Shown piece by piece: positions 38,259 through 50,808 of a stretch of 64,000 nucleotides of DNA; positions within the stretch are counted from its first letter, which is position 1, and each line of letters starts with the position of its first letter. A program made the position numbers and the translations under genes. Origin of the DNA: Cardinalis cardinalis (lineage: Eukaryota > Chordata > Aves > Passeriformes > Cardinalidae); contig JACDOX010000023.1 of assembly GCA_014549065.1 (NCBI GenBank), positions 4,042,808 to 4,106,807 on the forward strand, read 5' to 3'. The notes under the pieces were generated by a model. It ran no database searches. It saw nothing but the letters and a program-made list of their open reading frames with translations, and had not been told where the DNA came from.

Positions 38259-38367
38259 NNNNNNNNNNNNNNNNNNNNNNNNNNNNNNNNNNNNNNNNNN
38301 NNNNNNNNNNNNNNNNNNNNNNNNNNNNNNNNNNNNNNNNNNNNNNNNNNNNNNNNNNNNNNNNNNN
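38259..38367. other. assembly gap (109 N)
   Basis: A run of 109 unknown bases inside extremely GC-rich sequence, typical of short-read dropout in avian promoters. The true length may differ. Confidence 0.97.
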
Positions 38368-38701
38368 GGGCGGGCCGGGGCTAGGACAGGGCAGGGACAG
38401 GGGACGGGGCGCGTCGGGGAGCGGGGCCGGGCCCGCGGGCGGCAGCGGGGGGTGCCGGCCGGGCGGCAGCGGGGGTGCCAGCTCCTGAAGTGCCGCTGCC
38501 CGCCCCGCGGGGCAGAGCCAGTCTGCGCGGGGCCGGGGCTGCTCCTCTCCGCTCCAGAGGAGGCCCGGGTCGCGCAGCCGAAGTTGGCGGCCCGGGAGTT
38601 GTGCGAGGTGCGGCGGAGCCCTCGCCCCCGGGAGCCGGGCTCAGCCCAGCCCTGCCCGGGATGCGCCACGGCCGCCGCCCCCGGGGATGCCGGGGGGAAA
38701 G
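38368..38701 (+). other. TRAF5: putative TRAF5 noncoding first exon (3' part)
   Basis: Inferred only from position and the donor gaaag|gtaggc after 38701. The 5' end is unknown and may lie in or before the N gap. Confidence 0.3.
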
Positions 38702-40019
38702 GTAGGCCCGGTGCCCGCCCCAGANGCTGAGGCAGGGCCGAAATTTTAGGGGCTGGGAAGGAGACAAAACCGGGACTGTTCGGATGAATGAAGAATGTCT
38801 TTGCAGCTCTGATCTTTTCACACTGCAGGGACCTGTAACAAGCATCCCGCTGGTGTCAGCTGAATGCTGCTGGAGGGAGGGAATCTCCCCTCTGTGCTTG
38901 TGCAGGGGGTCTTCTGATTTTCCTTGATTAACAGCAGTCTGGGAGCATCTCGAGGCGCAGCAGGCTTTAACCAAACGTTTTCAACACTCTTCATATTTAG
39001 AAGGAAAAATGAAGAGCTCCTATTGTTGGCACTTCTTAAATTGCTTTGCCTATTGTTAGCTTGGCTGTGCCTTCCCGGTGCCAGCCAAGAACAACTTTCC
39101 TCATAACTTCCGTTTCATAAATACGGGATGGCTGAAAGGAGTGCAGTGATGTGCTAAAAATAGCTGGGTGTATTCAGGTCAGGCACATCTCCAGGCTGGC
39201 AGCAGAAACAGTTGTATTTTTAAACTCCCCTGCTGATTGCACACAGAGCATGCGGGTTTAGTGATGAAGGTAAAATTGGGGTGGTCTGGAATGCTGTTGT
39301 GCATGAGCCTGGGCATGGCTGGTTTTCTGCATCATCTTCTTTTCTCTGAGGACTGTGTTGTATTATTGCTTTAGAGCTAAGCATGAGGTTTGGTGGTGAT
39401 GTGTTGCGCTCAGCCTAAAACCACCCATGACAACTTCCTTTGCTGTTAGCTTTGACTATTTTATTTCTGTTGTGCAGAGAAGTGTTTGCTGTGGTTGAGG
39501 ACCCCTCTGTGCAAGCAGAAGGCAGAACTCCCTTGGCTGAAGGGAGTTCATAGTTTCAAGTCAGGAGGGAGGGACCTGCCTGCGTGCAGGAGCAATAGGA
39601 GACAGTGGGACCCTCTGGATCACCTTGACAATCAGAAGCCAGTTATTCCCAGCTGCTTGGCAAAGGAGATCTTGGAGAAGAGATTTGAAGTAGAACAGCC
39701 TGCTAATATCGCTCAAAAAAAAAAAATCTGCCCCACGCTTGCTCAAATACAGGACGAGGAGGCAGTGGAGCCTGTTATCATTGCTTGAACAGAGAGGAAA
39801 CCTTTATATCATTGGAGGNGATGCAGAGGCAAATGGAGGGAGACCCAGAACAGGCTTTGAAACTGAAGAGGTTTTGGTGCAGTGGGAAAGTGGAGGGATG
39901 GTGAAAAGTGATGTGGTTGTAGCTGTGGCTTAGAAAAATTATCCCTGTGGCAGCACACAGGGTGGATAAATGAGTAAAATATTACATTTCAAGAGAAACA
40001 GGTGTTTGGACATAAGTGT

Positions 40020-40185
40020 TTTCCTCATTCCTGGAAGTGTTTGCCCCATTCCGGGAAGTGTTCAAGGCCAGGCTGGATAGGGCTTTGAACAACCTGGTTT
40101 AGTGGAAGGTGTCCCTGGCCATGGCCAGGTGGCTGGAATGAGATGACCTTTAAGGTCGCTTCCACCCCAAACCCTTGATTCGATG
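40020..40185 (+). mobile_element. CR1 LINE 3' fragment
   Basis: CR1 3' end in + orientation (caaggccaggctggatagg, acctggtttagtggaaggtg, gagatgacctttaaggtcgc), ending near cttgattcgatg. The block cattcc[t/g]ggaagtgtt near the left edge is present twice, a small internal tandem duplication. Confidence 0.88.
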
Positions 40186-41181
40186 AAAACCAGAGGATGA
40201 TGGTGATGGATGGCAGTTTTATTTGTGTTAGCAGACAAGAAATACTGTGTCACACAGAGACACCAAGGAGGAGAAGTTGGTGAGGTACTGTGAAGATCTA
40301 ACACTTAAAGCCTGAGAGGGAGATGAAGGTTACAGAGCTGAGTGGAACAGGGTCTGGTTGTGCCAGGCTGGAACACGGGCTGGGCAGAAGGGCTGCAGGG
40401 GAAGCTTGGGGTCATCGTGCTGCCTCTGGGCTGGCCATCATCCACAGCCCAGACATCAGAGGAGAGGCTGAGAGTTCAGCCTGTGCAGAAGATGGTCTGC
40501 AGTGATAGGGCACATCTGTGAGTACCTCCCAGGAAACTTTAGGGTTAGAAACTGAAGAGTTGCAAGCTGCTGAAAGATAAGATTCAGAGTAACACCGTGA
40601 AGGAAGAAAGAAAAGCTTGTGGTGCTCAGAGGATATTTAATGGAGTTTTGAGAGGGTAAGGTACGACAGCCAGGAGGGGACGAGATTTTGAAGCTGGAAA
40701 GCTGCTCTTGTGGACTTGGACAAAAGGGATTCAGGTAAGTGCAGAGGGCAGAAACCAGACAGTTCTTTATTTCACCACACAGGCTCCCTAAGTGAAGAGC
40801 AATTCTTACACAGCTGTCAGAGCTCTGGGACAGGTCAGGAGCTCTTCATTCTGTGCCTCGTATTGCTTGGGTCACTTCACAAAATCCCTTCAGTGGGCAG
40901 GTGCAGACTTGTAGGGTGCTTCATCTCCTGGACTTTATTTGTGCCCACCTTTAAGTTACCCTATAGCCCTCTGTCCTCTTCAGCTCTTTGTCTGACCCTT
41001 TGATTTTGCATAAATAGACATAATTCATCATCAGGAATCATCTGGCTAGGGAGAGATATTCTTTTCTCTGGTTTTTCAGGGAGTCTGTGTGAGTTGTAGT
41101 TCTCTTGGTCTCCTGATCCTGAGGAGGCAGTTGCTGGTGGCTGAGGGGTTCAGGTGGTTTCTGTTGTCTCGCAGACATTCC

Positions 41182-41297
41182 GCTCTTGGGAGCATGCCCT
41201 GCCCAGAGTAGCTCTTGGGAGCATGCCCTGCCCAGAGCAGCTCTTGGGAGCATGCCCTGCCCAGAGTAGCTCTTGGGAGCATGCCCTGCCCAGAGCA
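41182..41297. repeat. 29-bp tandem repeat, four copies, with p53-type half-sites
   Basis: Exactly four head-to-tail copies of a 29-base unit begin at 41182, 41211, 41240 and 41269 (core gctcttgggagcatgccctg). The copies differ only at the end of the unit, alternating agta, agca, agta, agca, which suggests a 58-bp dimer that was itself duplicated. Each unit contains GAGCATGCCC, a perfect match to the p53-family half-site RRRCWWGYYY. As 29 is not a multiple of three and no frame is conserved, the repeat is not coding. Confidence 0.95.
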
Positions 41298-44200
41298 GCC
41301 TCGGGGTGCTGCTGCAGGACCCAGCCAGCTGGCTGGGACACCTTACAGCCAGCGTGCCCTTGGGTCTGCACCCCGAGGTGAGGATTTCAGAACCTCTTCT
41401 TTTGCTTTCTGGGGCTTTTCTGTCCAGGTTTCTCGGCAATAACTGTGAAGGGTTAATGACCACACTGTTAGTCATCAGTCCTTTATCAGTAGCAGTTTGG
41501 GCAACAAGTGTGTGGTTGTTCCACTGTCTTCCCTCAGCCCAGGAAAGAAGCTCACCTCTTTACCCTGGTGTGTGTCTGGGCTCGGGAAAGTGAGGAAACT
41601 TGAGTCATGCTGTATTGTTAATAAAAATGTTGCAAAAATTTCCAGTTTCCCCTGCTCGATACTGCAACAAATACACAAGAGTGTGAGAAACTGTTTGCAC
41701 CTAAACCACAGTGACTTTGAGATGGGATTGGCCAGAGTGCTCTGTAGTTAAGCATGTTTGTCTCTGGGAGTGGGGCTGTAAAGCAAGTTTTTATGTGTAA
41801 TATACTGATGTTTGCATTCAGGGATTCTGTATGCAAAGTATGTTGCTGTGAACTTACTTTGCAGAAGGTTATATCAAAATACAAAAGTTACTTACTATTA
41901 TTATGCAAATCACCTAGTGATTAACCAAACCTCAAGGTTTGGTTAGGAGCCATCTGCAAAGCAGTTTTCCCCAAATTAGATGCTGTGGGATATGAAATGG
42001 TCTGACCTGTGCTAAGACCATATGGTTCACAGTCTTGTCTGCCATATCCATGTGCTTGAAACTGGATTGTGGCCCTAGGAAAGAAACAAAAAGTGCTGTG
42101 GCAGCACACTCAGGCAGAGCAGCCCAGCTTTCCACTACGCACTGCATTTGGAGAAGGGGCAATGGGAGAGCACCGCTCCTGGTTCTTACCTCTGTACATC
42201 TCCAGCCTGTCCTCATGGAAAGGACTTTTTAAGAACACATCCTTTTTCCTGTTGATTATTTTTTTCTTTTTAAGAAAAGAAAATGGTGACAATCTTTGCT
42301 GTCAACACTTTCCCAACAGCAGGTTCATGGGGTCCCTGAGAGCACTGGGTTTCTACATTAGCAGTTGCATTTTCAGTGACAACTGTGGCTAGAAACATGT
42401 GTGTCTGCCATGTCTACATGTCATCAGACACATGTATGTGTTTTAAAAAAAATTTTGAGCTCATCCTAGTAATTCTTGTGAATAACCATTGAGTTGATTC
42501 ATAGATTTCTGTAGAGATGCTGGTAAAGTTCTCTATAAAGACTGAGTCAAAGGGTCTGGGCGTGGAAAATTAAACCAAGGATCTCTTGTGCCTTAAACAG
42601 ATATTCATGGCCAAACCAACAGAGTGGTCAAATCAGCTGAAGTCCTGAATAGTGTGTCCCTATAGGGCAAAGAAAGAGATGTGAATTTGGAAGCCCCAAA
42701 GATCTAGTTCTGCAAAATTTGTAATGGCCAATTATTTGTTAGGAAAAGTGATGACTCACTTTGGCTTCAGTATNCTAAAAGATAAAAAAATTAAAGCCTG
42801 TTAGTTGTCTTGCTTTCTGTCCCTTATTGTTATTTTTTTCAGTAACTTTTGTTTCTTTATTTCATTTTTCTGTCTCTTCCTACATTCTGTTTCCTAAATG
42901 CTATTGCTGTCTGTCTTTTCACTTGAGCTCATCCCCTTGAGTTTNTTTGAAACTTGGTCGGGGTTTCAGCACTGTGCCTGCTGCTGGAGGAGGTCAAGGC
43001 TGCTCACGAGCAGTAACACTGCCCTGCTGCTCTCTACTCATCTGCAGAGTCAAACTGTTTAAAATTAAGATCCTGCTCCCACTCAACTTCTCCATTTGGG
43101 GTTTTCCCCAAAGCTTCCCAGAAGCAGATGGTGCTTCCTGGAGCTCTGCTTGCAGNGCACCACAATTTCTGCAGCACTGCCTCCTCCCGAGGAATCCAGC
43201 TGGATGTGCCCTTCCCTCAGAGCTGGCAGGCTCAAGGGAAGTCTGTGTACAAGCTGTTGTGCTGTTCTGGTGTCAGGTGCTGATGGCAGGGATGAAAGGA
43301 CACCTTCTGGGTTAAAAAGCTTGACTGTGGAAGGGAGCTTAGGCTGTGCTGAGAAATGCAACTCAAATCAATTTAATTGATCCCATAAAGAAGCAGCATG
43401 CCTGCAAATTGATGCCTTTCCCTTGGCCACTGACTTCNTGATGCAATGATTTGTCTGTTCCAGAGCTTCATGGAAGGTTCAGGAAAACGTGCCGTAGGCT
43501 GAGATACCTCCTGGGAGGGGAGATGGAAATTGAAATAGGTTGGAAATGCTTTGGGAAAAGGCAAAGGCAACTTATGTTGCATTAAGTACAAATGAGAATA
43601 GACACTTTCTTTGGAAAATTAGTATTTTAAATAACAGGAGACCTAAAAATTACTGCTTTCAGAGAAAATATAAGAGGTTACTTTAGGAAAGGAAGAAAAA
43701 AAAATGAAAAGAAGAGACCAGAAAGCAAAGGAAGAGGGCAGAGGAGGATAAAGAAAGAGTGGAGGTAGAGATGGAGCCTAAGGCACTGCCTCGAGGGCAG
43801 CACATTTTGGACTGGGGAGGGAGGCTGATGCAGAAAGAGGGAGANGAAGCTGCCAAGAATCCTGCGTGTACAATTAAGTTGAGACTATGAAACCATTAGG
43901 GCTTACAGCCACTTAAGTTATTACAAAACCAAATAAAATGTTTATTTTCTTAAAATGGNTTTTATTTCTGTTTGGGAGTTCTGTTTGAGTGTCTCATGCC
44001 TGTGCAGCCTGTGGCATGAGCTGATGTGACCGAGCCAGTGCTGCTTCCTCTGCGAGCTGCCACTTCACTTCCTGCAATGGGTGGGTTCACACGGCTTTGC
44101 CAAGGCTACTGCGAAGGGCTTCACAGGATTGGACCTGGGTGTTTCTCATGTCCTTGTGTGCTTCCTGCTGCCCTTGTACTATTTCTTTGGTCACATCACT

Positions 44201-44474
44201 CACCAGTTTTGTGGAAGGTGAAATCTACGGTGTATCTTGGATTCCGGCTGTGAGAAACGTCCTTGGTAACCTTGTGTTGCTCCAGATGGTAAATTTGNAG
44301 TCCCTGCATCATTGAAGTAAGGCACAATACTTTTCAGTGGCTTGCCTTGTATCCTAGCACTTCTGAAACATTTTTATGCATGATCTTTTCAAAGCTACTC
44401 TGGGGGATTTCCACTCCCTTGCTGTTTTAAAATGCTTGTACTGCTATGTTAACCACAAAGCTCACGCTGGTACG

Positions 44475-44503
44475 CTCTGTCTCTCTGTCTCTGTCTCTCT
44501 CTC
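44475..44503. repeat. (CTCTGT)n-like pyrimidine microsatellite
   Basis: CT-rich short tandem array with interspersed CTCTGT units in TRAF5 intron 1. Confidence 0.75.
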
Positions 44504-47500
44504 ATTTTCTCCCCATTGAGGAGCAGCTACAGCTTCCAGGTATGGCTTTACCAAAATGTGTCTAGTTAATGCTGGCAGGAGCTTAACTTGGCCAGAATTA
44601 TTTCTCATTTCTGAAGGGCTATTCAGGGGCTTGCACACAGGGCTTGGGGGGAGGCTGCAGACCCAGAAACATCTCAAGGAACAAGTTCACCCCCTGAACC
44701 GGCAAAGTGGTGTCGTGATGTTGTAAGGGTGAGAGGCAGAGCCTTCTTACTGAGATTTCTGTGATGCTTGGGAAGATGATAAAACATTCAGGGATTGCCA
44801 CAGAAGTGATGGCAACTAGTTTATTTTCCAACTGTGGATGAGGTTATTTTAAGGCATAACAATATTGTGTTGATTAGAAATAGATTTCTTGATAGTGCAA
44901 AATTAATTAATTAATTATTTTTAGAACCTCCAGGGAAAAGAGGAGATGTAGCAAATAATAAGCTGGCTGAAAAATCAAAGCTGCTTTAGCACCAGACACA
45001 CTTCATTAATTGTAAGAGTGTATTTTTAAAAATTTTTTAAAATGCTGTGTTGCAACCTATGTCTTAAAACCCTGATGCAGTCTAGTCTTATGGGAATTCA
45101 TTGTAATGCTTGACTGTACCTCTGTGCAAAGGAAACTCTACTGTCTTACTTTGCTCAGTGAAAATTTGCCTATGGACATGAGCAAACTGATGCTTGCTTA
45201 GTAAGGCTTTACTGTGCCTTGANGATGAGGTAATATTACAGTTGGAACTTCAATAGCATAGTAGTGTCTGTATACAAAAGAAAATGTTTATTCTGCTGTC
45301 CTCTGCAGCAGCATCCCCTGGGGGTGCTCAGGCACATATCCAATAGGAAATTGTTGCTGTTAGAAGTACTCTCGCCTGGGTACCAGCTGGTCACTGCCCT
45401 GCAGCTTGTAAGTGACTGGGACAACAGCAGAGCAGTTCCTGAGGTTCCCTTGCTGCCAGCTGAAGTGGGAGTGAGCCCTGAGTGCTGGAGTGGGTCTGGG
45501 TTGGTGGAGCAGGGAATCCTTTCCCTCCTCAGCCTCTGTGCTGCAGGGACACACATGGTGCAGCCAGGGTGCTTCTCCCATGCGGGGGCTCTGCAAGTGT
45601 GTTCTGTTGTCAGCAGTCAAAATGTTCTAACTCTCCGTGGCTGGAAGGGACAAGGATGATCCCCCAGTGATGTCGGATGTCANCATCTCCTGTTTCCACA
45701 TGGCCCCCTACAACTTGCTGTATCTTAAATACGTATCTCAAACTGCATAGATACTTTTAGTCTTTCTTTAGGGAACTGTTAGCTCTTNCACTCTGTGTGT
45801 TGAGTTGAGGCATGTATTTTTTGTCCCCAAAACAGTGGAGTTTTGAGGACCTTACAATAGTAAATCATACAACCTTGTTATTTTAACTCAAAAGCACTGG
45901 AGGCAGCTAATCTGTTCATAAATTTAATAGTTTATAAGGCAGCTTGGAGAAGGTTGTTTTAATGCAAGATGTGTTCCCCTCAATTCTGTTTCTGTCTGTT
46001 ACCTCCCAATGAAGTGACTTGATCTTAGACCTCCAAATTTGACAAAACTTTTCCCACTGTGCCTAAGAGAGTTCTGATCTACCATAAAAGGTAGATAATT
46101 TTAGAGGGAGGGACAGGGCATCTTCTCAGCCCTGTCCCTACCAAGTGTCCTAGTGCAAAGCAACAGAGCTGGACTAGAGCTACGGAAAGGTAGGTGCATA
46201 ACCTTTTTTCTGTACCCTGCTGTATGTATGACATGGAAGCTGGCAAGTGAGGAAGGTACTTTTTACTGGGAATACCCCAGTCCTGGAGNGTGGCTGAGCA
46301 TCACCCTCCCCTCGTGCAGTGAACCTGGCAGAAGCTGGGCTCTCAGCCCCATTTGCTGGGCAGCAGGACCAGGGATCCTGTCTTCTTGTCCATGTGTGGT
46401 GATCAGATCTGTGATAACAACCTGGATATTTTCCCTTCTCAGTCTGAGACATGGTGGCACCCAGTGCCTGTGCCTGGTTCTGCTGTCCTGGGAGTTTTGG
46501 CTGTAATGGTGCACTCACAATTGTGCTCATGGGGTAATGACTGGCTTCATATGAGAGAAAACAGGAAAAATATGTTCTCTTTAAAAAAAAGCAACCACAT
46601 TGTAAGGAATGGTTTTTCCTAGGTGTAGAAGTATGTCTTTGTGGCTAGAAGAAGTTCATCTGTCCACAGTGGTTCAGTGTGATCAAGGTTGCACACAGCC
46701 TCTGTCATTCTGACTGCTGGTGCTGTAGAGAGAGAGCAGCCGTGCTGGAGGGGAGCTGTTTGAACATGGCTTTAAAATGTTGATGCAATTTTATATTCTA
46801 GTAAGTCNTGCCCATGCTGATTTTTCTCCTTATTATTATGTTCTGCTTAGTTTCTGAACAAGAAGCAATTCTAAGTGTGGAGCATTTTACTGGAAAATGT
46901 TTGGGCTCTGTTTGGTGTGGTGGTAGTTAAAACAGGATAGCTCCCAATTTATAAAGTTTATTTTTGTTATGAAAATTCTCCCACCTGGATTATTTCCAGT
47001 GAGGTTAAGGCATCTGCATAGAAAGAGTTGTTCCAGAAGCATTTTGCTTGTGCAGCTGGTGGTGCAGGCAGGGCTGGNATGCTGAGGTGGTGGGAAGGTG
47101 CAGCTGGGAGCTCTTTGTACTGCACTGCCTTTGAGCTCCCACTGATTGGTAGCTGTTTATAGGACCTGGGCTTAGCTCCTAGTGATTCATACCACTTTTT
47201 TATGTGTGGGCAGAATTAATTCTATTTATTTCAATATAGGGAAATCCTTTTTTTTTTTTTTTAACATGTTGATTTTCAGTCTCCATAAATTGGGGGGTTT
47301 TGTGTGTGTGCTGTTGCAGTGCAGTTGCAGTGAAAATCCCTTTCCAGCATGCACTGTGTCTGCCACTAGAGCATCATCATGCAGCACGAGCCTGCTGCTC
47401 TCTGCTATTTTAAACCAGCGTTACAGTTCACACGTGTGCTGAAAAACTGCAGCATACACAAAGGCAGGACAGCTTCCCCTTGCTGGGAGCTGTGAGCAGA

Positions 47501-48420
47501 CAGAAGTGAAAGCTCCCTCAGCCCCTACCTACGCTGGCCAGGCATCAGCGTAAGCAGGAAATTGATTCAGATAACCCTGGGCTGCTCTCACTGTCACCTA
47601 CAGCACTTTTTCCCCTGACGGTTTCCCTTTGGTTTCAGTTCTGAGAGCCCTGTGCTGGGAGCCAGGAGCGGGAGCAGAGCTGCTGCGAGTGCCCTGAGTC
47701 ACTGGTGAGTGCTGCCATGGGAATTACACTGCCTGAGCTCCTCTGGATCACATCCCACCGAGTGCTGGCTGGCAGGGGCTGCTGCTTCTCTGCTCCTCTG
47801 AGCCTCCCCAGCTGATTCACACGGGCACCTCTCCAGCTTGGGCAAAGCGCTGCCATCCACAGGCCCCTCCTGGGGCAGCCCATTTCTTCCAGCAGAACAG
47901 CTGCAAGGCCTGCAGCAAAGCTCCTGCAAGGCTGGCAGCGCACGGTGAACTCCCTCATCTTCTGAGGTTTCCGCTCTGCCCTCTGAGCAGGCAGCCTCCC
48001 CTTTCACCTGGGGTGCTCTTTCCTGTGTCCTGAGGTGCCCCCAGCTGTGCAGGGCTGTCCTGGGCCAGGCTGAGGTGGAGGAGGTGCTTCCACGGAGATG
48101 CCAAGAGTATCCATTTTTAGGACTGGGATCTGGGTTGGGTGCNTTATGAAGGTGTTTAAAGAGATACGGGCTCTCATTTCAGCAGGAGAGTTGGAAGGTG
48201 GTGTACCACAGCAGAGTGCTCCTTCCAGAAAGAAATGGGAGTGATTTTGGTTTATTTAATGAGCAGTGAGAGCTGTGGAGGAGTTTCTTGATGGAATTTT
48301 GGGCTGCTGAGTGTTTCTTTTTAATGTGTCTCATAACTTTTTTGCCTAAAATAACTCCAGCTGGAGTTTCTGGAGTTAAGGAAGATNCCTAAAGGCAGAA
48401 TGGGTAAAACATAGAATTGN

Positions 48421-48437
48421 TGGTGGTGGTGGTGGTT
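48421..48437. repeat. (TGG)n microsatellite
   Basis: Five to six TGG units directly after an ambiguous base at 48420. Confidence 0.75.
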
Positions 48438-50301
48438 TTGTTTTAGTGTGTTTTTACACAGTGATGCATTAGCTTGCTAAACCATACCATCAGATGAGGT
48501 GAGTGCTGGAGCATGACAGGACTGGGGCAATTGTATGCCAAGTAAACGGGAGAGAGAGCAGCAATAAGAGAGGAAGGAAACTTGTTCAGGGTTGTCACCG
48601 ACCCAGGGCAGAGTGAGTTCTTAGGCAGCTCATCCTGTGGGTGGTCCATGCTCTGGAAGTCAATGGTGACAGCTCTCCATCTGCCTTAGAAGCAGCAGGA
48701 ACACTCTGCTGCTGGCATCTGCTCCCGAGGCAGCCCAGACAGGAGACTGGTAATGCCTCAGGCTGCATTTTGTCATCTCTGGCTGACGTGAGGAAAAGAG
48801 AATTGCTCCTTATTAGGTGTCAGGGAACCGGGAACCNCATTTTCAGAGGAGGAAAGATCACCTGTTTAAAAATGAAAGAAGCAAATGGTCACCTTGTCTG
48901 GTTTGAAGCAGGAGGCTGTTCATTTGGAGGGACCAAACAGGGTAATTTGGAAACTCCTGTTGGAATAATAAGTCTTTAATGGCTGGAATATGATTATGGT
49001 TCATATTCCTGAGGGCTACCAGTGTTAGATGCTCCTCTGTGCTGGAGTATGTCAGACATTCAGCCTGGTGAAAGGCAGGGAGACTCTNACAAGCTGGGGA
49101 GATGAATGCTGTGTACAGCCCCTAACGAGGGTGCTGAGTTACAGGAGCACTTAAATGTTGGCTGTGGAATACATTTTAATTGGTTAAGTGCTTTGGTGTG
49201 TTTTTGAATCAGGCACATTATCTGTCTGCAGGATTTCCTCNCCCAGTATGGATTGTTAAAATGGAAAGTAAAATGGATTTTGCTCTCTGAAGCCCAAGGT
49301 GCTCTGTGGCAGCTCACTAATTGCTGCTTTTGTGGGCCAGGAGGCCACTGCAGCAGGGAGGGAGGGCGGAGTGTCAGCAGAGGGTGCACTGTTTCATGCC
49401 AGACACAAGGCTGTTAATGGTGATGTGCTGGCCCTGCTTCCCTCCAAAGGCAGCAAATACCCTGGGTGACCTTACAGGATATGAGCGAGAGCTCTCAGAC
49501 AGGTGCTGATGCCAGTAAGAGTGACTCCAGTGACTGACAGGGTGGGTGGTNCACACAGAGAAAAAGCAGCATCCTTTACAGCACAGCTGTAAAACGGAGC
49601 ACTTCCCTCATGAAATCAGGATCTGGCAGCTCAGGTGTGTTGTGCTTTTGTACAGTCCTGTAAGGAAAACGTCTTCTGAAGGCAAAGCTGCAAGAAATGC
49701 CAACCAGAGTGGCTCTAGGGCTTGAGCTACTTGCAAAAAATAAAAACTGCAAGGTGGAGGGACTGGTGGCAAATCTCAAGGTTTGTGGCTTAAGGCTTGG
49801 AACAAATATTGATGGTTTTTCCTACTGGAAGATTAACGTTGCATTCCTGTGCTATATGTGAGTTATGGTAGGTTGAAAGAAAAACTTACGTCACACTTCT
49901 GATTGCAACCCTGCTTTTCTTTCCTTTTTTTCCCACCACTTCTTTCAGACAGAATTAATATAGCCAAAAACTTGCACATAATTCAGTAAAATAAGAATTT
50001 ACTGCTAGAAATGAATGATCAACGGGAAAAAGAAAGATGTCAAGTTAAGAGGCTTCAACTCCTGTAACACCTAAACTGAAGGTAAAATCCCCCTGCTGGC
50101 TTCTTTTTTGTATGCTCCTTGCTGTGAACCACAAAGCCATCTCCTGCTTGAACCAGTGCAATGAACTTGTAAATTCATGTGGGTGGGCTCTACTTTAAGT
50201 GGAGACTTTCCTGGTGAGCATTAAGGCCAAGACTTGGCCTCTGCTTTCCCCAGCTGTGTCTGAGACGCTTGTCTTATTTAAGACCTGAGAACTGCTGCAA
50301 G

Positions 50302-50326
50302 AAAACAAAACAAAACAAAACAAAAT
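50302..50326. repeat. (AAAAC)n microsatellite
   Basis: Five AAAAC-type units shortly before the first TRAF5 coding exon. Confidence 0.8.
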
Positions 50327-50505
50327 CAAAAACCAACCAAACCATAAAAATCACAATTCTGTGGAACAATTTTCAGAAGCTCTTTTCCAAAGAAGTGTGC
50401 TTTGATGCTTGCAGCATGATCTTTGTTTTGTGGTTCTGTGAGTGTTTTATTGTTCTTCTAGAGCTGGCACCACGTTTCCCTCTGAAACCTGTGTCCCCCC
50501 TGCAG

Positions 50506-50593
50506 ATGAGAGCGGTAGCCGAGGCAGAGTGGCTGCCAGGGAGTGTTTGAAGAGCTTCTCCCTGCGTCTGCTTCGCTTCCCCGCGCAGCTCCC
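50506..50593 (+). other. TRAF5: TRAF5 5'UTR segment with upstream ORF
   Basis: The acceptor cccccctgcag precedes 50506, so the exon would begin with ATG. That ATG opens a 14-codon upstream frame (MRAVAEAEWLPGSV, stop at 50548-50550) that ends 43 bases before the TRAF5 start. A second possible acceptor (tgttcttctag) would start the exon at 50462 and also include this upstream frame. Confidence 0.5.
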
Positions 50594-50808
50594 ATGGCCT
50601 GTGACGAACCCGCTGCTCCCTCGGGCACCTTCGCACGCCAGAACTCCTCCAGCACCGGCTCCCTGGACTTCGAGCCCGACGCCGACTACAAGTTTGTGGA
50701 GAGCCTGGAGGAGCGGTACAAGTGCGCCCACTGCCACCTGGTGCTGCACAACCCCCACCAGACGGGCTGCGGGCACCGCTTCTGCCAGCAGTGCATCCTC
50801 GCTCTGAG
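50594..50808 (+). CDS. TRAF5: TRAF5 coding exon 1
   Basis: Residues 1-71 plus two bases. N-terminus and most of the RING finger (YKCAHCHLVLHNPHQTGCGH). Donor gag|gtgaca. Confidence 0.93.

Larger units (their letters stand above)
37791..38740 (+). promoter_or_regulatory. TRAF5: CpG island, likely TRAF5 promoter and noncoding exon 1
   Basis: A sharply bounded GC- and CpG-rich block between RCOR3 and the TRAF5 coding exons on the same strand. A consensus donor (gaaag|gtaggc) follows 38701 and would close a noncoding first exon, consistent with the coding start lying in a downstream exon at 50594. A 109-base N gap interrupts the island, so the transcription start cannot be read. Large open frames on both strands here come from GC-rich composition. 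Confidence 0.65.
38702..50505 (+). other. TRAF5: TRAF5 intron 1 (inferred)
   Basis: About 11.8 kb of noncoding sequence, more GC-rich than the RCOR3 introns. It holds a CR1 fragment, a 29-bp tandem repeat and several microsatellites. Many 80-130-codon open frames occur on both strands, but none has splice context, conserved motifs or a recognisable family, so none is called. Confidence 0.6.

Noticed and set aside
37866..38974. Large open frames on both strands across the N gap
   Set aside because: They are kept open by GC bias and by unknown bases read as X; not evidence for a gene.
41182..41297. 29-bp repeats resembling a CRISPR array
   Set aside because: Units abut directly with no spacers, and the host is a vertebrate; it is a simple tandem repeat.
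45236..45659. Overlapping open frames of 106 and 131 codons on opposite strands
   Set aside because: No splice context, no conserved motif, and both strands open in the same GC-rich intron segment.
47635..48007. 107- and 102-codon minus-strand open frames
   Set aside because: Two overlapping frames in a GC-rich intron segment with no start, splice or family evidence.
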